Position numbers and translations under genes: made by a program. A stretch of DNA of 64,000 nucleotides from NCBI RefSeq assembly GCF_030406325.1, contig NZ_JAUEQY010000011.1, forward strand, positions 124,001 through 188,000. The letters run 5' to 3'. How positions within the stretch are numbered: position 1 is the stretch's first letter; each line of letters begins with the position of its first letter. This document shows, piece after piece, positions 35,574 to 44,441 of this stretch. The notes under the pieces were generated by a model, which searched no databases, was not told the DNA's origin, and was given only the letters and a program-made list of their open reading frames with translations. The DNA comes from Actinomadura sp. DC4. GTDB taxonomy: Bacteria; Actinomycetota; Actinomycetes; Streptosporangiales; Streptosporangiaceae.

Positions 35574-37646
35574 ATGAAGCCTGAGATCCGCCGATTCACC
35601 AGCCTGGGCGAGCGACTGAGGGCCGCGCGACACCGGACCTTTGTCGGGCGTGCCGCGGAGCTGGAACTGTTCCGCGCGGCGCTGAACGGCGCCCCCGAGT
35701 CCTTCGCGGTGCAGTTCCTGACCGGGCTGGGAGGGATCGGCAAGTCGACGCTGCTGCGTCGTTTCGCCGAGGAGGCCGCCGCGGCCGGGCGGACCGTCGT
35801 CGAGATCGACGGACACCAGGGCCCGCACACTCCGGAGGCGTTCGAGGCGGACGCGGCGAAGATGTTCACCGACGACCGCGCGGTGCTGCTGGTGGATGAC
35901 TTCGAGGCGTACCGGCCGCTCGAAGGCTGGCTGAGAGAGCGGTTCCTGCCCCGGCTGCCCGCCGGCGCTCTCGTGGTCCTCGCGGGAAAACGGCCGCCGG
36001 ACGCGATGTGGTTATCAGATCCCGGCTGGGAGGACGTGCTGCGGGTCATCCCCGTGGACGACCTCCCGCGTGACGACGCGGTCGCGCTGCTGACCGCGCG
36101 CGGGGTGCCGTCCGCCCTGCACCCGGCGCTGCTCGCCTTCGCGGGCGGCCATCCGCTGGCCCTCTCGCTGGCCGCGGCGGCGGAGCGGAACGGCGGGGGT
36201 GAGGCGGCCGGGTGGACGCCGCCCCAGGAGGTGATCGCCGCGCTGCTGACGCGGTTGGTCGGCCAGGTGCCGTCGCCGGTCCACCGGCAGGCCCTGGACA
36301 TCAGCGCGCACGTCCGTACGACCACCGAGGGGCTGCTGCGCGACGTGCTGCCGGAGGCCGACGCGGGTGCCCTGTTCGCCTGGCTGCGGCAGTTGTCGTT
36401 CATGGAGCCGGCCTCCTCCGGGATCCGTCCGCACGCCGTGATCCGGGAGGTCCTCGACACCGATCTGTCATGGCGCGATCCGCAGCGGTACGAGGACATG
36501 CACCGCGGGCTCATCCGCCGTTTCGTCGCCGAGGTACGGGCCGGCTCGGGCCCGATGGGGTTCGCCCAGATGGAGGCGCTGCTCTACCTCCTGTGGGACG
36601 GCTCGGGCCCGTCCGGCGAGCGCGAGGGCCGCCACGTGCACGAAGACGTGCTCCGGTCGGGCGACCGGGACGCGATCCTGGAGATCGCGGCCGAGAAGAC
36701 CAACGAGGAGACGGCCGCCATCGTCGGTTTCTGGCTGGAGCGGCGGCCCGACGCGTTCGCGGTCTTCCGCGACTCGGCCACCGAGGAGCCGGTGGGGTAC
36801 ATGGTCTCGCTCCGGCTCACCGAGCCCGACGACGAGGAGAACGCCGCCGACCCGGTCGTCGCGGAGGCGTGGTCCTACGTCCGCCGGATGAGCCCGCTGC
36901 GCGAGGGAGAGCATCTCGCGATCGTCCGGTGCATGCTGTCACGCGAGCCCTTTCCCTCCCGCGTCGGCGATCTCATCGCCGCGCGGATCGCGACCATGGC
37001 GATCAGGTCCGAAGGCGTGGCCTGGATCTGCCTCGTGCTGTCGGACCCGGACAAGTGGAAGCGGTTCACCGTCTTCGGCGAACAGGACGCCCTGCGCGTC
37101 TCCGTCGGCGACCAGACGTTCGGCCTGCTCTGCCGGAACTGGCAGGAGGCGAGCCCGGAGGTCTGGCTCGAACAGCTCAAACCGCGCCGGACCTCCCCGC
37201 AGGGAGCGACGCCGTACCACCGCTCCGTACGCAGGTACGCGGTCCTCTCGCGCGCCGAGTTCGACGCGGCGGTCCGCAGCGCGCTGCGCTCGTGGAACCG
37301 GCCGGACGTCCTCGCGAACAGCCCGCTGGTGCCGACGCGTGTGGTCGCCGAGGCGGGTCCCGAACCGGTCGACGCGCTGCGGAAGGTGCTGGGGGAGACG
37401 GTCGAGCGGCTCGGCGCCGACCCGCGCGAGGTGAAGCTGCACCGGGCGATCACGATGACGTTCATGCACAACACCCCGACCCAGCAGGCGGCGGCGGACC
37501 GGCTGGGCCTGCCGTTCAGCACCTACCGCCGGCACCTGACCCGTGGCCTCCAGCGCGTCTGTGACCTGCTGTGGCAGCGCGAACTGCTGGGTGCGGGCGA
37601 CGCCGAGACCGGTGACAAAGGACACATACCGATCAGTCATATCTGA
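35574..37646 (+). CDS. STAND/NB-ARC-type ATPase, putative signalling regulator
   Basis: This 690-residue protein starts with FVGRAAELELF and a P-loop (GLGGIGKST, about residues 50-58), then a Walker B-like LLVDDFE and a winged-helix-like segment. This resembles STAND NTPases that work as ligand-gated switches. The middle is unassigned, with a possible acetyltransferase-like stretch. The last 70 residues (QQAAADRLGLPFSTYRRHLTRGLQRV) look like a helix-turn-helix, so it may bind DNA. No upstream in-frame start exists close by and the ribosome binding site is weak. It is divergent from the SARP gene and ends 25 bases before the TetR gene. Function beyond ATP-dependent regulation is unknown. Confidence 0.8.
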   Translation: MKPEIRRFTSLGERLRAARHRTFVGRAAELELFRAALNGAPESFAVQFLTGLGGIGKSTLLRRFAEEAAAAGRTVVEIDGHQGPHTPEAFEADAAKMFTDDRAVLLVDDFEAYRPLEGWLRERFLPRLPAGALVVLAGKRPPDAMWLSDPGWEDVLRVIPVDDLPRDDAVALLTARGVPSALHPALLAFAGGHPLALSLAAAAERNGGGEAAGWTPPQEVIAALLTRLVGQVPSPVHRQALDISAHVRTTTEGLLRDVLPEADAGALFAWLRQLSFMEPASSGIRPHAVIREVLDTDLSWRDPQRYEDMHRGLIRRFVAEVRAGSGPMGFAQMEALLYLLWDGSGPSGEREGRHVHEDVLRSGDRDAILEIAAEKTNEETAAIVGFWLERRPDAFAVFRDSATEEPVGYMVSLRLTEPDDEENAADPVVAEAWSYVRRMSPLREGEHLAIVRCMLSREPFPSRVGDLIAARIATMAIRSEGVAWICLVLSDPDKWKRFTVFGEQDALRVSVGDQTFGLLCRNWQEASPEVWLEQLKPRRTSPQGATPYHRSVRRYAVLSRAEFDAAVRSALRSWNRPDVLANSPLVPTRVVAEAGPEPVDALRKVLGETVERLGADPREVKLHRAITMTFMHNTPTQQAAADRLGLPFSTYRRHLTRGLQRVCDLLWQRELLGAGDAETGDKGHIPISHI

Positions 37647-37658
37647 CCGATCGGACAG
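37643..37658. promoter_or_regulatory. Candidate TetR operator
   Basis: CTGACCGATCGGACAG is a palindrome with one mismatched pair (14 of 16 positions symmetric), centred on CCGATCGG. It lies directly before the ribosome binding site of the TetR gene and overlaps the end of the STAND gene, as expected for autoregulation of the tetR-mmpL pair. Confidence 0.6.
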
Positions 37659-37671
37659 TTAAGGTGGGCTC

Positions 37672-38226
37672 ATGGCCCGCTCGCCCACCGACCTGAAGGA
37701 ACGGCTCCTCGTCGCCGCGCTGCGGTTGTTCGTCCAGCACGGCTTCCGCGGGACGTCGCTGGCGGACATCGCCGCCGACGTCGGCTGCTCGAAGGCGTCG
37801 CTGCTCTACCACTTCAGTAACAAGGAGGCGATCCTGGCCGAGCTGCTGGTGCCGGTCGGCAAGGAGGTCGCCGTGCTGGAGGCGCGTTCGGCGATGCTGG
37901 ACGGTCAGGCGGCGGCCGTCGCCACGGTCACCGGATTCGTCGACCTGACCCTGCGCTTCCGGCGGGAGATGAAGCTGCTGTTCGAGACCGATGCCACCTC
38001 GCTGTCCGACCTGCCCGACCTGGGCGTCGAGGACATGGACGGCATCGAGCACCGCCTGGTCGACGCGATGGCGGGCCGCTCGCCGGAGCCGCAGGACCGC
38101 GTGGCCGCGGTCATGGCCCTGAGCGGCCTGTTCGTCACCAGCGCCGCCGACCTGCCCTTCGACGACGAGACCCTGCGCGCGGCGATGATCGCGAGCGCGC
38201 TGCGGACGCTGGGCCGCACTCCCTGA
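37672..38226 (+). CDS. TetR-family transcriptional repressor
   Basis: The 184-residue protein has a typical TetR N-terminal helix-turn-helix (about 10-55): LLVAALRLFVQHGFRGTSL, then DIAADVGCSKASLLYHF with the SNKEAIL continuation. The C-terminal ligand-binding helices are divergent, as usual. AAGG at 37661 lies seven bases before ATG. It sits 25 bases after the STAND gene and 92 bases before the MMPL pump, which it probably represses. The operator candidate at 37643-37658 supports autoregulation. The inducer is unknown. Confidence 0.92.
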   Translation: MARSPTDLKERLLVAALRLFVQHGFRGTSLADIAADVGCSKASLLYHFSNKEAILAELLVPVGKEVAVLEARSAMLDGQAAAVATVTGFVDLTLRFRREMKLLFETDATSLSDLPDLGVEDMDGIEHRLVDAMAGRSPEPQDRVAAVMALSGLFVTSAADLPFDDETLRAAMIASALRTLGRTP

Positions 38227-38318
38227 CTTCTCCCCGGTTCCTCGCCGCCGTGCGCGGCCGGACCGGGCTGCCCCCTGCTCCACCCGGGCTGTCTTTTCCG
38301 ACGAAAGGTCTTTCCCTG

Positions 38319-40475
38319 ATGGCGACCGTCCTTTACCGGCTGGGCCGATGGTGCTTCGCGCACCGTGGTCCGGTCGTGCTGATCTGGCTGCTGCTGCTCG
38401 GTGTCATGGGCGGGGCGGCGGCCGCGTTCAGCGGCTCGACCTCGAGTGAGTTCCGCATGCCGGGAACCGAGTCCCAGCAGGCGATGGACGCCCTGGCGAA
38501 GGAGTTCCCCCAGGCGGGCGGCGCCACCGGCACCATCGTCATCGCCGCTCCGCAGCGGCTGACCGAGGCGCAGGTCGCGCCGGTCGTCGCGCAGGCGGCC
38601 GCGGTGCCCGGCGTGATCGCGGCACCCGACCCCCTCCAGGCAAGGTCGGTCTCGCCCGACGGGCGCTACGCCCTGGTCCAGGTCCAGTTCGCCAAGAAGA
38701 TCGCGGACATCACCGACGCCCAGCGCGCCGCGTACACGAAGATCACTCGGAACGGCCAGGGGCTCCGGATCGCGGCCGGCGGTGAGGTCGCCAAGGCCAA
38801 GGGCGGCGGCGAGGCCACCGAGGGGATCGGCGTGCTGGTCGCCGCCGTCGTCCTCATCATCACCTTCTCCTCCTTGGTGGCCGCCGGGATGACGCTGGTC
38901 AACGCCCTGGCCGGGGTCGGCGTGGGCGTCGCCGGGCTGTACGCGCTGACCGGCGTGGTGGAGCTCAACTCCACCAGCCCGGTGCTGGCGCTGATGCTGG
39001 GCCTGGCCGTCGGTATCGACTACTCGCTGTTCATCTCCTCCCGCTACCGGCAGAACCTGCTGGATGGCATGGAGGCGCGGGAGGCGGCCGGACGTGCGCT
39101 CGGCACCGCCGGGTCGGCGGTCGTGTTCGCCGGGGCCACCGTGGTCATCGCGCTGGCCGGGCTGTCGGTGGTGGGCATCCCGTTCCTGACCGCCATGGGC
39201 CTGGCCGCCGCCGCGACCGTCGCCGTCGCCGTGGTCGTCGCCCTCACGCTGCTGCCGGCCGTGCTGGCGTTCGCCGGCGCCCGGGTCCTGCCCCGCCGCC
39301 ATCGCACTCACAAGGACGGCCGCCACGAGTCGAGGGAGGGGTTCGGGTTCCGGTGGGGCCGCCTCGTCACCCGGCTGCGCCTGCCGGTCCTGCTGGCCGG
39401 GGTCCTGGTGCTCGGCGCGCTCGCCCTGCCGGTGAACCACATGCGCCTGGCGCTGCCCGACGCCGGCACCGCGGCCAAGGGCTCGGACGAGCGCCAGGCG
39501 TACGACCTGGTCAGTGAGGGGTTCGGCGAGGGCTTCAACGGCCGCCTGGTCGCCGTCGTGACCGGCGGCGACGCCGCGGCCACCCGCGCCGCCGCCCAGC
39601 GGACCGTCGCGCTCGTCGGAGGACTCCCGGGCGTACGGACCGTCGCGCCCGCCAAGTACAACCAGGCCGGCACCACCGCGCTGGTGGCCGTCGTCCCCAC
39701 GACCGCTCCCGCCGACGCCGCCACCGAGGACACCGTCCACGCCATCCGCGCCAAGGTCGCCGGCGTCCAGGGCGCGCGGGTCGCGCTGACCGGCACCACC
39801 GCGGTCGGCATCGACATCTCCGAGAAGCTCTCCGGCGCCCTGCCGGTCTACCTGCTGCTGGTGGTGGGCCTGTCGATCCTGCTGCTGATGCTGGTCTTCC
39901 GCTCGCTGCTCGTGCCGCTCAAGGCCGCGGCGGGGTTCCTGCTGACCGTCGGCTCCACCTTCGGCATCACCACCGCCGTCTTCCAGGACGGCCATCTTGC
40001 CTCCCTGATCGGCGTCGACACCCCCGGACCGCTGATCAGCTTCCTGCCCATCATCCTGATCGGCATCCTGTTCGGCCTGGCCATGGACTACGAGGTGTTC
40101 CTGGTCTCGAAGATGCGCGAGGACTTCGTCCACGGCGACCCGCCCCGCCAGGCCACCGTCAACGGCCTGGGCGCCAACGCCCGCGTGGTCACCGCCGCGG
40201 CCCTCATCATGATCTCGGTGTTCGCCGGCTTCGTGCTCACGCCCGACCCGATCATCAAGTCCATCGGGTTCGCCCTGGCGATCGGGGTGTTCATCGACGC
40301 CTTCGTCGTCCGCATGACCCTGGTCCCCGCCGTGATGTCGCTGCTGGGCCGCGCCGCCTGGTGGCTGCCCCGATGGCTCGACCGGGCGCTGCCGAACCTC
40401 GACATCGAGGGGGAGCGGCTCCGCCGTGAACTAGACGAGCCCGCGCCCCGGCAGTTGGAGATGAGCATCGATTGA
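38319..40475 (+). CDS. MMPL-family RND transporter
   Basis: The 718-residue inner-membrane protein matches the actinobacterial MMPL plan: one N-terminal helix (RGPVVLIWLLLLG), an extracytoplasmic loop, a bundle of helices with GLAVGIDYSLFISSRY, a second loop and a second bundle with LFGLAMDYEVFLVSKMRE. The paired D-Y motifs are the proton-relay residues of the family. Such pumps export lipids, siderophores or drugs. I chose ATG 38319 (AAAGG ten bases upstream, membrane segment near the start) rather than the longer frame from 38250. Cotranscription with tetR makes it a regulated efflux pump. It could also serve the adjoining biosynthetic cluster, though that cluster has its own MFS gene. Confidence 0.92.
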   Translation: MATVLYRLGRWCFAHRGPVVLIWLLLLGVMGGAAAAFSGSTSSEFRMPGTESQQAMDALAKEFPQAGGATGTIVIAAPQRLTEAQVAPVVAQAAAVPGVIAAPDPLQARSVSPDGRYALVQVQFAKKIADITDAQRAAYTKITRNGQGLRIAAGGEVAKAKGGGEATEGIGVLVAAVVLIITFSSLVAAGMTLVNALAGVGVGVAGLYALTGVVELNSTSPVLALMLGLAVGIDYSLFISSRYRQNLLDGMEAREAAGRALGTAGSAVVFAGATVVIALAGLSVVGIPFLTAMGLAAAATVAVAVVVALTLLPAVLAFAGARVLPRRHRTHKDGRHESREGFGFRWGRLVTRLRLPVLLAGVLVLGALALPVNHMRLALPDAGTAAKGSDERQAYDLVSEGFGEGFNGRLVAVVTGGDAAATRAAAQRTVALVGGLPGVRTVAPAKYNQAGTTALVAVVPTTAPADAATEDTVHAIRAKVAGVQGARVALTGTTAVGIDISEKLSGALPVYLLLVVGLSILLLMLVFRSLLVPLKAAAGFLLTVGSTFGITTAVFQDGHLASLIGVDTPGPLISFLPIILIGILFGLAMDYEVFLVSKMREDFVHGDPPRQATVNGLGANARVVTAAALIMISVFAGFVLTPDPIIKSIGFALAIGVFIDAFVVRMTLVPAVMSLLGRAAWWLPRWLDRALPNLDIEGERLRRELDEPAPRQLEMSID

Positions 40476-40676
40476 AAAGCCGTCTCCGCAACTGTAGTGT
40501 CCCGTAGCGATCAACCTCGTTTTGGGCAAAGACGCCGAGAGGACTTGATTCCTTGTATCGCCGTAGCGTGGGGCAGTGCATGCATTCCGTGACCGTCTAC
40601 GGAATCCCTGTCGCCGGGCAAAGTCGCCTTTCAAGGCCAGTCCGATTCCGCAGTCCATGCAATTAGCGGAATGCGC
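40476..40676. promoter_or_regulatory. Leader region of the ATP-grasp cluster
   Basis: These 201 bases are less GC-rich than their surroundings and should contain the promoter of the plus-strand operon. CCGTAGCG occurs twice (near 40501 and 40560), a possible direct-repeat protein site. No confident -10/-35 pair or terminator was found. Confidence 0.4.
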
Positions 40677-41900
40677 ATGAATGACGCGTTGCTCGTCATC
40701 GGCGGTCGGCCTCAGGCGCTTTCGAAGGCGAAAGAGCTGGGGTTACGAGTCGTATGGCTCCAGCAGAAAAAGCCGCTGCTGCGCGGGCAGGCCGATCCCG
40801 CCGACGCGGTGATCATGCTGAACTACCGCGACTGGGACGCGGCGCTGCCACTGGTCCGCGCCGCGCACGAGACGTTCGGCTTCACCCGCGTCGTGTCCCT
40901 GGTGGACCAGGCGATGGAGCTGGTCGGGCGGATCAACGACGAGCTCGGCCTGCCCGGCACGTCCGAGGCGGTGGCGCACCGGTTCAACGACAAGTCGGCC
41001 ATGCGCGCGTGGCTGCGCGCGACCGGTTTCGAGGACGTCGCCGCCGAGCCCGTCGGCGACGCGGACGCCCTGCGCCGGTTCGGCGCGCGGCACGGCTTCC
41101 CGCTCGTGCTCAAGCCGGCCGACGGCACCGCCAGCCGTGGCGTCGTCCGGATCGACTCCGCCGATGACGTCGAACCGGCCTGGCGGGCCGCCGCCGCGTT
41201 ACGCGACCGCGCCGACCTGCCGTTCGCCGCGTACTACCCGGTCAGCGAGTTCGTCGCCGAGGAGTACCTCGACGGCGCCGAGTACAGCGTCGAGGCGTTC
41301 TCCTTCGACGGACGCCACAGCGTCATCGCCATCACCGGGAAGTCCCAGGACGGGTTCATCGAGATGGGCCACGCGCAGCCCGCGATGGTCACCGCCGAGG
41401 ACGACCGGGCCATCGTCGCGTACGTCACCGGCTTCCTGGACGCGATGGGGCTGCGCGACGGGGTCAGCCACACCGAGCTGAGGATGACCTCACGCGGGCC
41501 GCGCGTCATCGAGGGCCACAACCGGGTCGCCGGCGGCCGGGTCATGGACCTGGTCGAGGCGGTGTACGGCATCGACCTGGAACGTTACACAGTGGGCTGG
41601 CCGTTCCGCCTGGTCCCCGAGCTCCCCGCCCGGCCGTCCGCGCGCGGCGCCGGCGCCGTACGTTTCCTGACCGCCGAGCCCGGGACCGTGGCGGCGATCG
41701 AGGGGGCAGAGGAGGTGCGGACCCACCCGGGCGTGCTGGACCTGGAGATCGACGTCGCACCGGGCGACGTGGTGCCCGCGGTCACGGACAACTTCTGCCG
41801 GTCCGGCGAGGTTCTGGTCACCGCCGGGGACACGGCCGCCGCGGTCGGACTCGCCGAGAGTCTCGCGCGCGAGGTGCGCATCGTGACGAAGGAGGCGTGA
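40677..41900 (+). CDS. ATP-grasp carboxylate-amine ligase 1
   Basis: This 407-residue enzyme belongs to the ATP-grasp superfamily that joins a carboxylate to an amine through an acyl-phosphate. Visible features are a Rossmann-like N-terminal part, FNDKSAMRAWL, the ATP-binding FPLVLKPADGTASRG, FVAEEYLDGAEYSVE, and the metal-binding end TELR...VIEGHNR. It resembles amino acid ligases such as BacD or carnosine-synthase-like enzymes; the substrate is unknown. ATG 40677 is preferred over ATG 40671 because GCGGA lies six bases ahead of it. It opens the operon, and its TGA overlaps the next ATG by one base, indicating coupled translation. Confidence 0.88.
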   Translation: MNDALLVIGGRPQALSKAKELGLRVVWLQQKKPLLRGQADPADAVIMLNYRDWDAALPLVRAAHETFGFTRVVSLVDQAMELVGRINDELGLPGTSEAVAHRFNDKSAMRAWLRATGFEDVAAEPVGDADALRRFGARHGFPLVLKPADGTASRGVVRIDSADDVEPAWRAAAALRDRADLPFAAYYPVSEFVAEEYLDGAEYSVEAFSFDGRHSVIAITGKSQDGFIEMGHAQPAMVTAEDDRAIVAYVTGFLDAMGLRDGVSHTELRMTSRGPRVIEGHNRVAGGRVMDLVEAVYGIDLERYTVGWPFRLVPELPARPSARGAGAVRFLTAEPGTVAAIEGAEEVRTHPGVLDLEIDVAPGDVVPAVTDNFCRSGEVLVTAGDTAAAVGLAESLAREVRIVTKEA

Positions 41901-42232
41901 TGATCGGTACGAGGAACCGCGCCGGGCGCCCGGACATGAGCCGCGTACGCGACGCCGTACGCGCGCTGGTCGAGGCCGACCGGTCCGACCTGTGGCTCAC
42001 GGAGGTCCCCGGCGAGGCGCTGATGCAGCTCGCCGCCCCGCTGGAGATGCTGACCTTCCAGTACTACCTCGACCCTCCGAGCGACCGGCACCTGCTGCGA
42101 GCCGCCCGGGTCGCCTGCGACGGCATGGAAGACCACCTGGACGCGTGCCCGGCCGACCTGGCCGCGGCGTTCCGTCGCCTGCGTGCCGCGATGGCGCCGG
42201 AGAGCGGCCCGACGTTGAAGGAGCCTGCATGA
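41900..42232 (+). CDS. Small conserved-looking helical protein within the ATP-grasp operon
   Basis: The 110-residue product is not recognised. It is mostly helical and acidic, with no signal peptide, membrane segment or Cys pair. ATG 41900 uses the last base of the preceding stop (TGATG) and has GGAGG four bases upstream; GTG 41897 is too close to that site. The gene ends in a four-base ATGA overlap with the second ATP-grasp gene. Its fixed place between two ligase genes suggests a partner or carrier role, but no phosphopantetheine-type Ser motif or peptide-carrier feature is visible. Confidence 0.7.
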   Translation: MIGTRNRAGRPDMSRVRDAVRALVEADRSDLWLTEVPGEALMQLAAPLEMLTFQYYLDPPSDRHLLRAARVACDGMEDHLDACPADLAAAFRRLRAAMAPESGPTLKEPA

Positions 42233-43518
42233 CATCGACGTTCGTGCTCTTCGAGATGCAGGGCCAGCAGGTCCTCGTCGCCGAAGAGGCCAAGGGCCGC
42301 GGCTTCCGCACGGTCGCACTCAACCACGACGCGCTGCGGACGACGGGCCCGTTCGCCGTACGCGACGGCATCATCGACGAGTACGTCCACGTCGCGTCGT
42401 GGTCGGACGAGGACGCGGTACGCCGCCTGGTCAGGGACGTGGAACGCGACAATGACATCGCCGGGGTGCACGCGGCGTTCGAGCCGACCCAGCGGTACGC
42501 CATCGAGCTGCGCGAACGGCTGGGCCTGCCGCACAACACCGTCGAGGACACCCTCCACGTGCTGGACAAGGGGTGGGTGCGCCGGCGCCTCCACGCCGAG
42601 GGGCTGACCCGGCTGGGCCACGCGACCCTGAGCGAGGCGCTGACCTGGGGCGCGTGGCCGTTCGCCGGACCGGCCGTGCTCAAGCCGGCCAACGGCACGG
42701 CCAGCGTGCTGTGCTTCATCGTCGGATCCCTGGAGGAGTTGCGCGAGGCCGCGGCGACCGCGCGGGCCGCGACGATCCCCAACGCGCTCATGCACGACTA
42801 CGTCATGGCGCGCGGCGAGTTCGTGCTCGAGGAGCTCGCGCGCGGAGATCTCCTGTCGGTCGAGTCCCTGGTCAGCGGGGGAGACGTCCAGCACGTCGGC
42901 CTCACCGGCCGCTACCTGCTCGCCGCCGACCCGGTGGTCGAGCAGGGCCTGTTCTTCCCGTACGAGCACCCGCGCGCGGCGGAGATCATCGAGGTGTGCG
43001 CGCGATTCCACCGGTGCCTGGACATCGGCGAGGGCGCCACCCACATCGAGGTCATGGTCCCCGAGACCGGCCCGATCGAGCTGATCGACTTCAACCTGCG
43101 GTTCGCCGGTATCGGCGCGATCGCCTTGGCGAGTGACGCGTTCGGCGTTCCGTTCGGGGGTTTCCTGGCCGACCTCGCCTGTGGCCGGCGGCCCGACCTG
43201 TCGGGGCTCGTACGGCGCGGTTTCGCCGTCGACGTGGCCGTCATGCCGCCGGCCGGGGTGACCGAGTTCCGCGACCTCACCTTCGCGCCGGGCACGACCC
43301 GGCACCGGGTGAACAAGAAGATCGGCGGGCCGCTCAGCGGCCGCAACGACCAGATCGACTCGGTCGCGTGGTTCTCCGTCACCGGGGTGACCGCCGCGGA
43401 GGCGCACCGCAAGGCCCTGTCCGCACGGGCCGAGACGATCTTCAATGGTGCGCCGATGGGCGACGCCCCGCCCCTGACCTGCCCGCCGAGCCTGACCGCC
43501 GAACCGGCGGTGTCATGA
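42229..43518 (+). CDS. ATP-grasp carboxylate-amine ligase 2
   Basis: The 429-residue ATP-grasp enzyme shows LDKGWVRRRLHAEGL, the nucleotide-binding GPAVLKPANGTASV, FVLEELARGDLLSVE and the metal/phosphate end THIEVMV...IELIDFNLRFAG with Asp, Asn and Arg in place. AAGGAG (42218-42223) precedes ATG 42229, which overlaps the upstream stop by four bases. The family forms amide bonds between amino acids or with small acids; its substrate cannot be read from sequence. It differs clearly from ligases 1, 3 and 4, so each probably makes a different bond. Confidence 0.88.
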   Translation: MTSTFVLFEMQGQQVLVAEEAKGRGFRTVALNHDALRTTGPFAVRDGIIDEYVHVASWSDEDAVRRLVRDVERDNDIAGVHAAFEPTQRYAIELRERLGLPHNTVEDTLHVLDKGWVRRRLHAEGLTRLGHATLSEALTWGAWPFAGPAVLKPANGTASVLCFIVGSLEELREAAATARAATIPNALMHDYVMARGEFVLEELARGDLLSVESLVSGGDVQHVGLTGRYLLAADPVVEQGLFFPYEHPRAAEIIEVCARFHRCLDIGEGATHIEVMVPETGPIELIDFNLRFAGIGAIALASDAFGVPFGGFLADLACGRRPDLSGLVRRGFAVDVAVMPPAGVTEFRDLTFAPGTTRHRVNKKIGGPLSGRNDQIDSVAWFSVTGVTAAEAHRKALSARAETIFNGAPMGDAPPLTCPPSLTAEPAVS

Positions 43519-44441
43519 TCACCGCTCCCGGCCTCGCGCCGGTGGGCTACACCGGGCTGGGGCTGGACCGCGGGGGCGACCAGCGGGCCGACCCGTCCTG
43601 GGTGGCCGGGCTCGCGGCCGACCCCCGCGCGGTCGTACGCCCGCTGTGGCGCGACCAGTGCCTGACCGCAGGGGAGCCGCCCGTTCCGCTGGTGGTGCCC
43701 GCGGAACGCGTCGACCCGGAGGACCTGGTGTTCCTCGGGTCGGGCGACGGCGTCCCCACCTTCGCGGCCGACCTCTCGGACCTCTCGCGGGACGAGGCGC
43801 TGGAGCGCGTGGGCGCGGACGGCACGGCCGACATCCGCGCCCTGTTCGCCGGCCTGCCGGCCGGGGAGGCGGCGACCCTCGCCTACGCCCGCGGCCTGCT
43901 GTTCTGGCACCGGCGGCAGCGGTTCTGCGGCTGCTGCGGCTCCGCCGCCGAGAGGAGGAACGCGGGCCACCTGCGGGTCTGCACGAACCCCGACTGCGGC
44001 ACGCTGCTGTTCCCCCGCATCGAGCCGGCGGTCATCACACTCGTCGAGACGGCCACCGAGCCGCGCCGGTGCCTGCTCGCCCGGCACCGCGCCTCGAAGC
44101 TCGGCGGCTACTCGATGCTCGCCGGCTTCGTTGAGATCGGCGAGTCGCTGGAGGACGCCGTACACCGGGAGATCCTGGAGGAGGTGGGGGTCCCGCTGCG
44201 TACGGTCGGCTACGTCGGCTCGCAGCCCTGGCCCTTCCCCGCCGGGATCATGATCGGTTTCCGCGCGACCGCCGCGGACGAGTCCGTGTCCGTCGACGGC
44301 ACCGAGATCCTCGAGGCGCGCTGGTTCACCCGCGGCGAACTGCGGGACTACGCCGAGTCCACCGGCCGGCTCGGCCGTCCCGACTCGATCGACCGGGCCA
44401 TGCTCACCGCGTGGCTGGCAGAGGGTGAGGAGACGCCTTGA
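43515..44441 (+). CDS. nudC: NudC-type NAD(H) diphosphatase (Nudix hydrolase) embedded in the ATP-grasp operon
   Basis: The 308-residue protein has all marks of NADH pyrophosphatase. There is a four-Cys zinc site (C138, C141, C156, C161) and a complete Nudix box from G204 to V226 fitting GX5EX7REUXEEXGU. The SQPWPFP motif that selects NAD(H) follows. The family cleaves NAD(H) to NMN(H) and AMP and can remove NAD caps from RNA. It begins in a four-base ATGA overlap with ligase 2 and ends in a TTGA overlap with ligase 3, so it is translated as part of the biosynthetic operon. Processing of an NAD- or nucleotide-linked intermediate is possible, but ordinary NAD turnover is not excluded. Confidence 0.93.
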   Translation: MITAPGLAPVGYTGLGLDRGGDQRADPSWVAGLAADPRAVVRPLWRDQCLTAGEPPVPLVVPAERVDPEDLVFLGSGDGVPTFAADLSDLSRDEALERVGADGTADIRALFAGLPAGEAATLAYARGLLFWHRRQRFCGCCGSAAERRNAGHLRVCTNPDCGTLLFPRIEPAVITLVETATEPRRCLLARHRASKLGGYSMLAGFVEIGESLEDAVHREILEEVGVPLRTVGYVGSQPWPFPAGIMIGFRATAADESVSVDGTEILEARWFTRGELRDYAESTGRLGRPDSIDRAMLTAWLAEGEETP

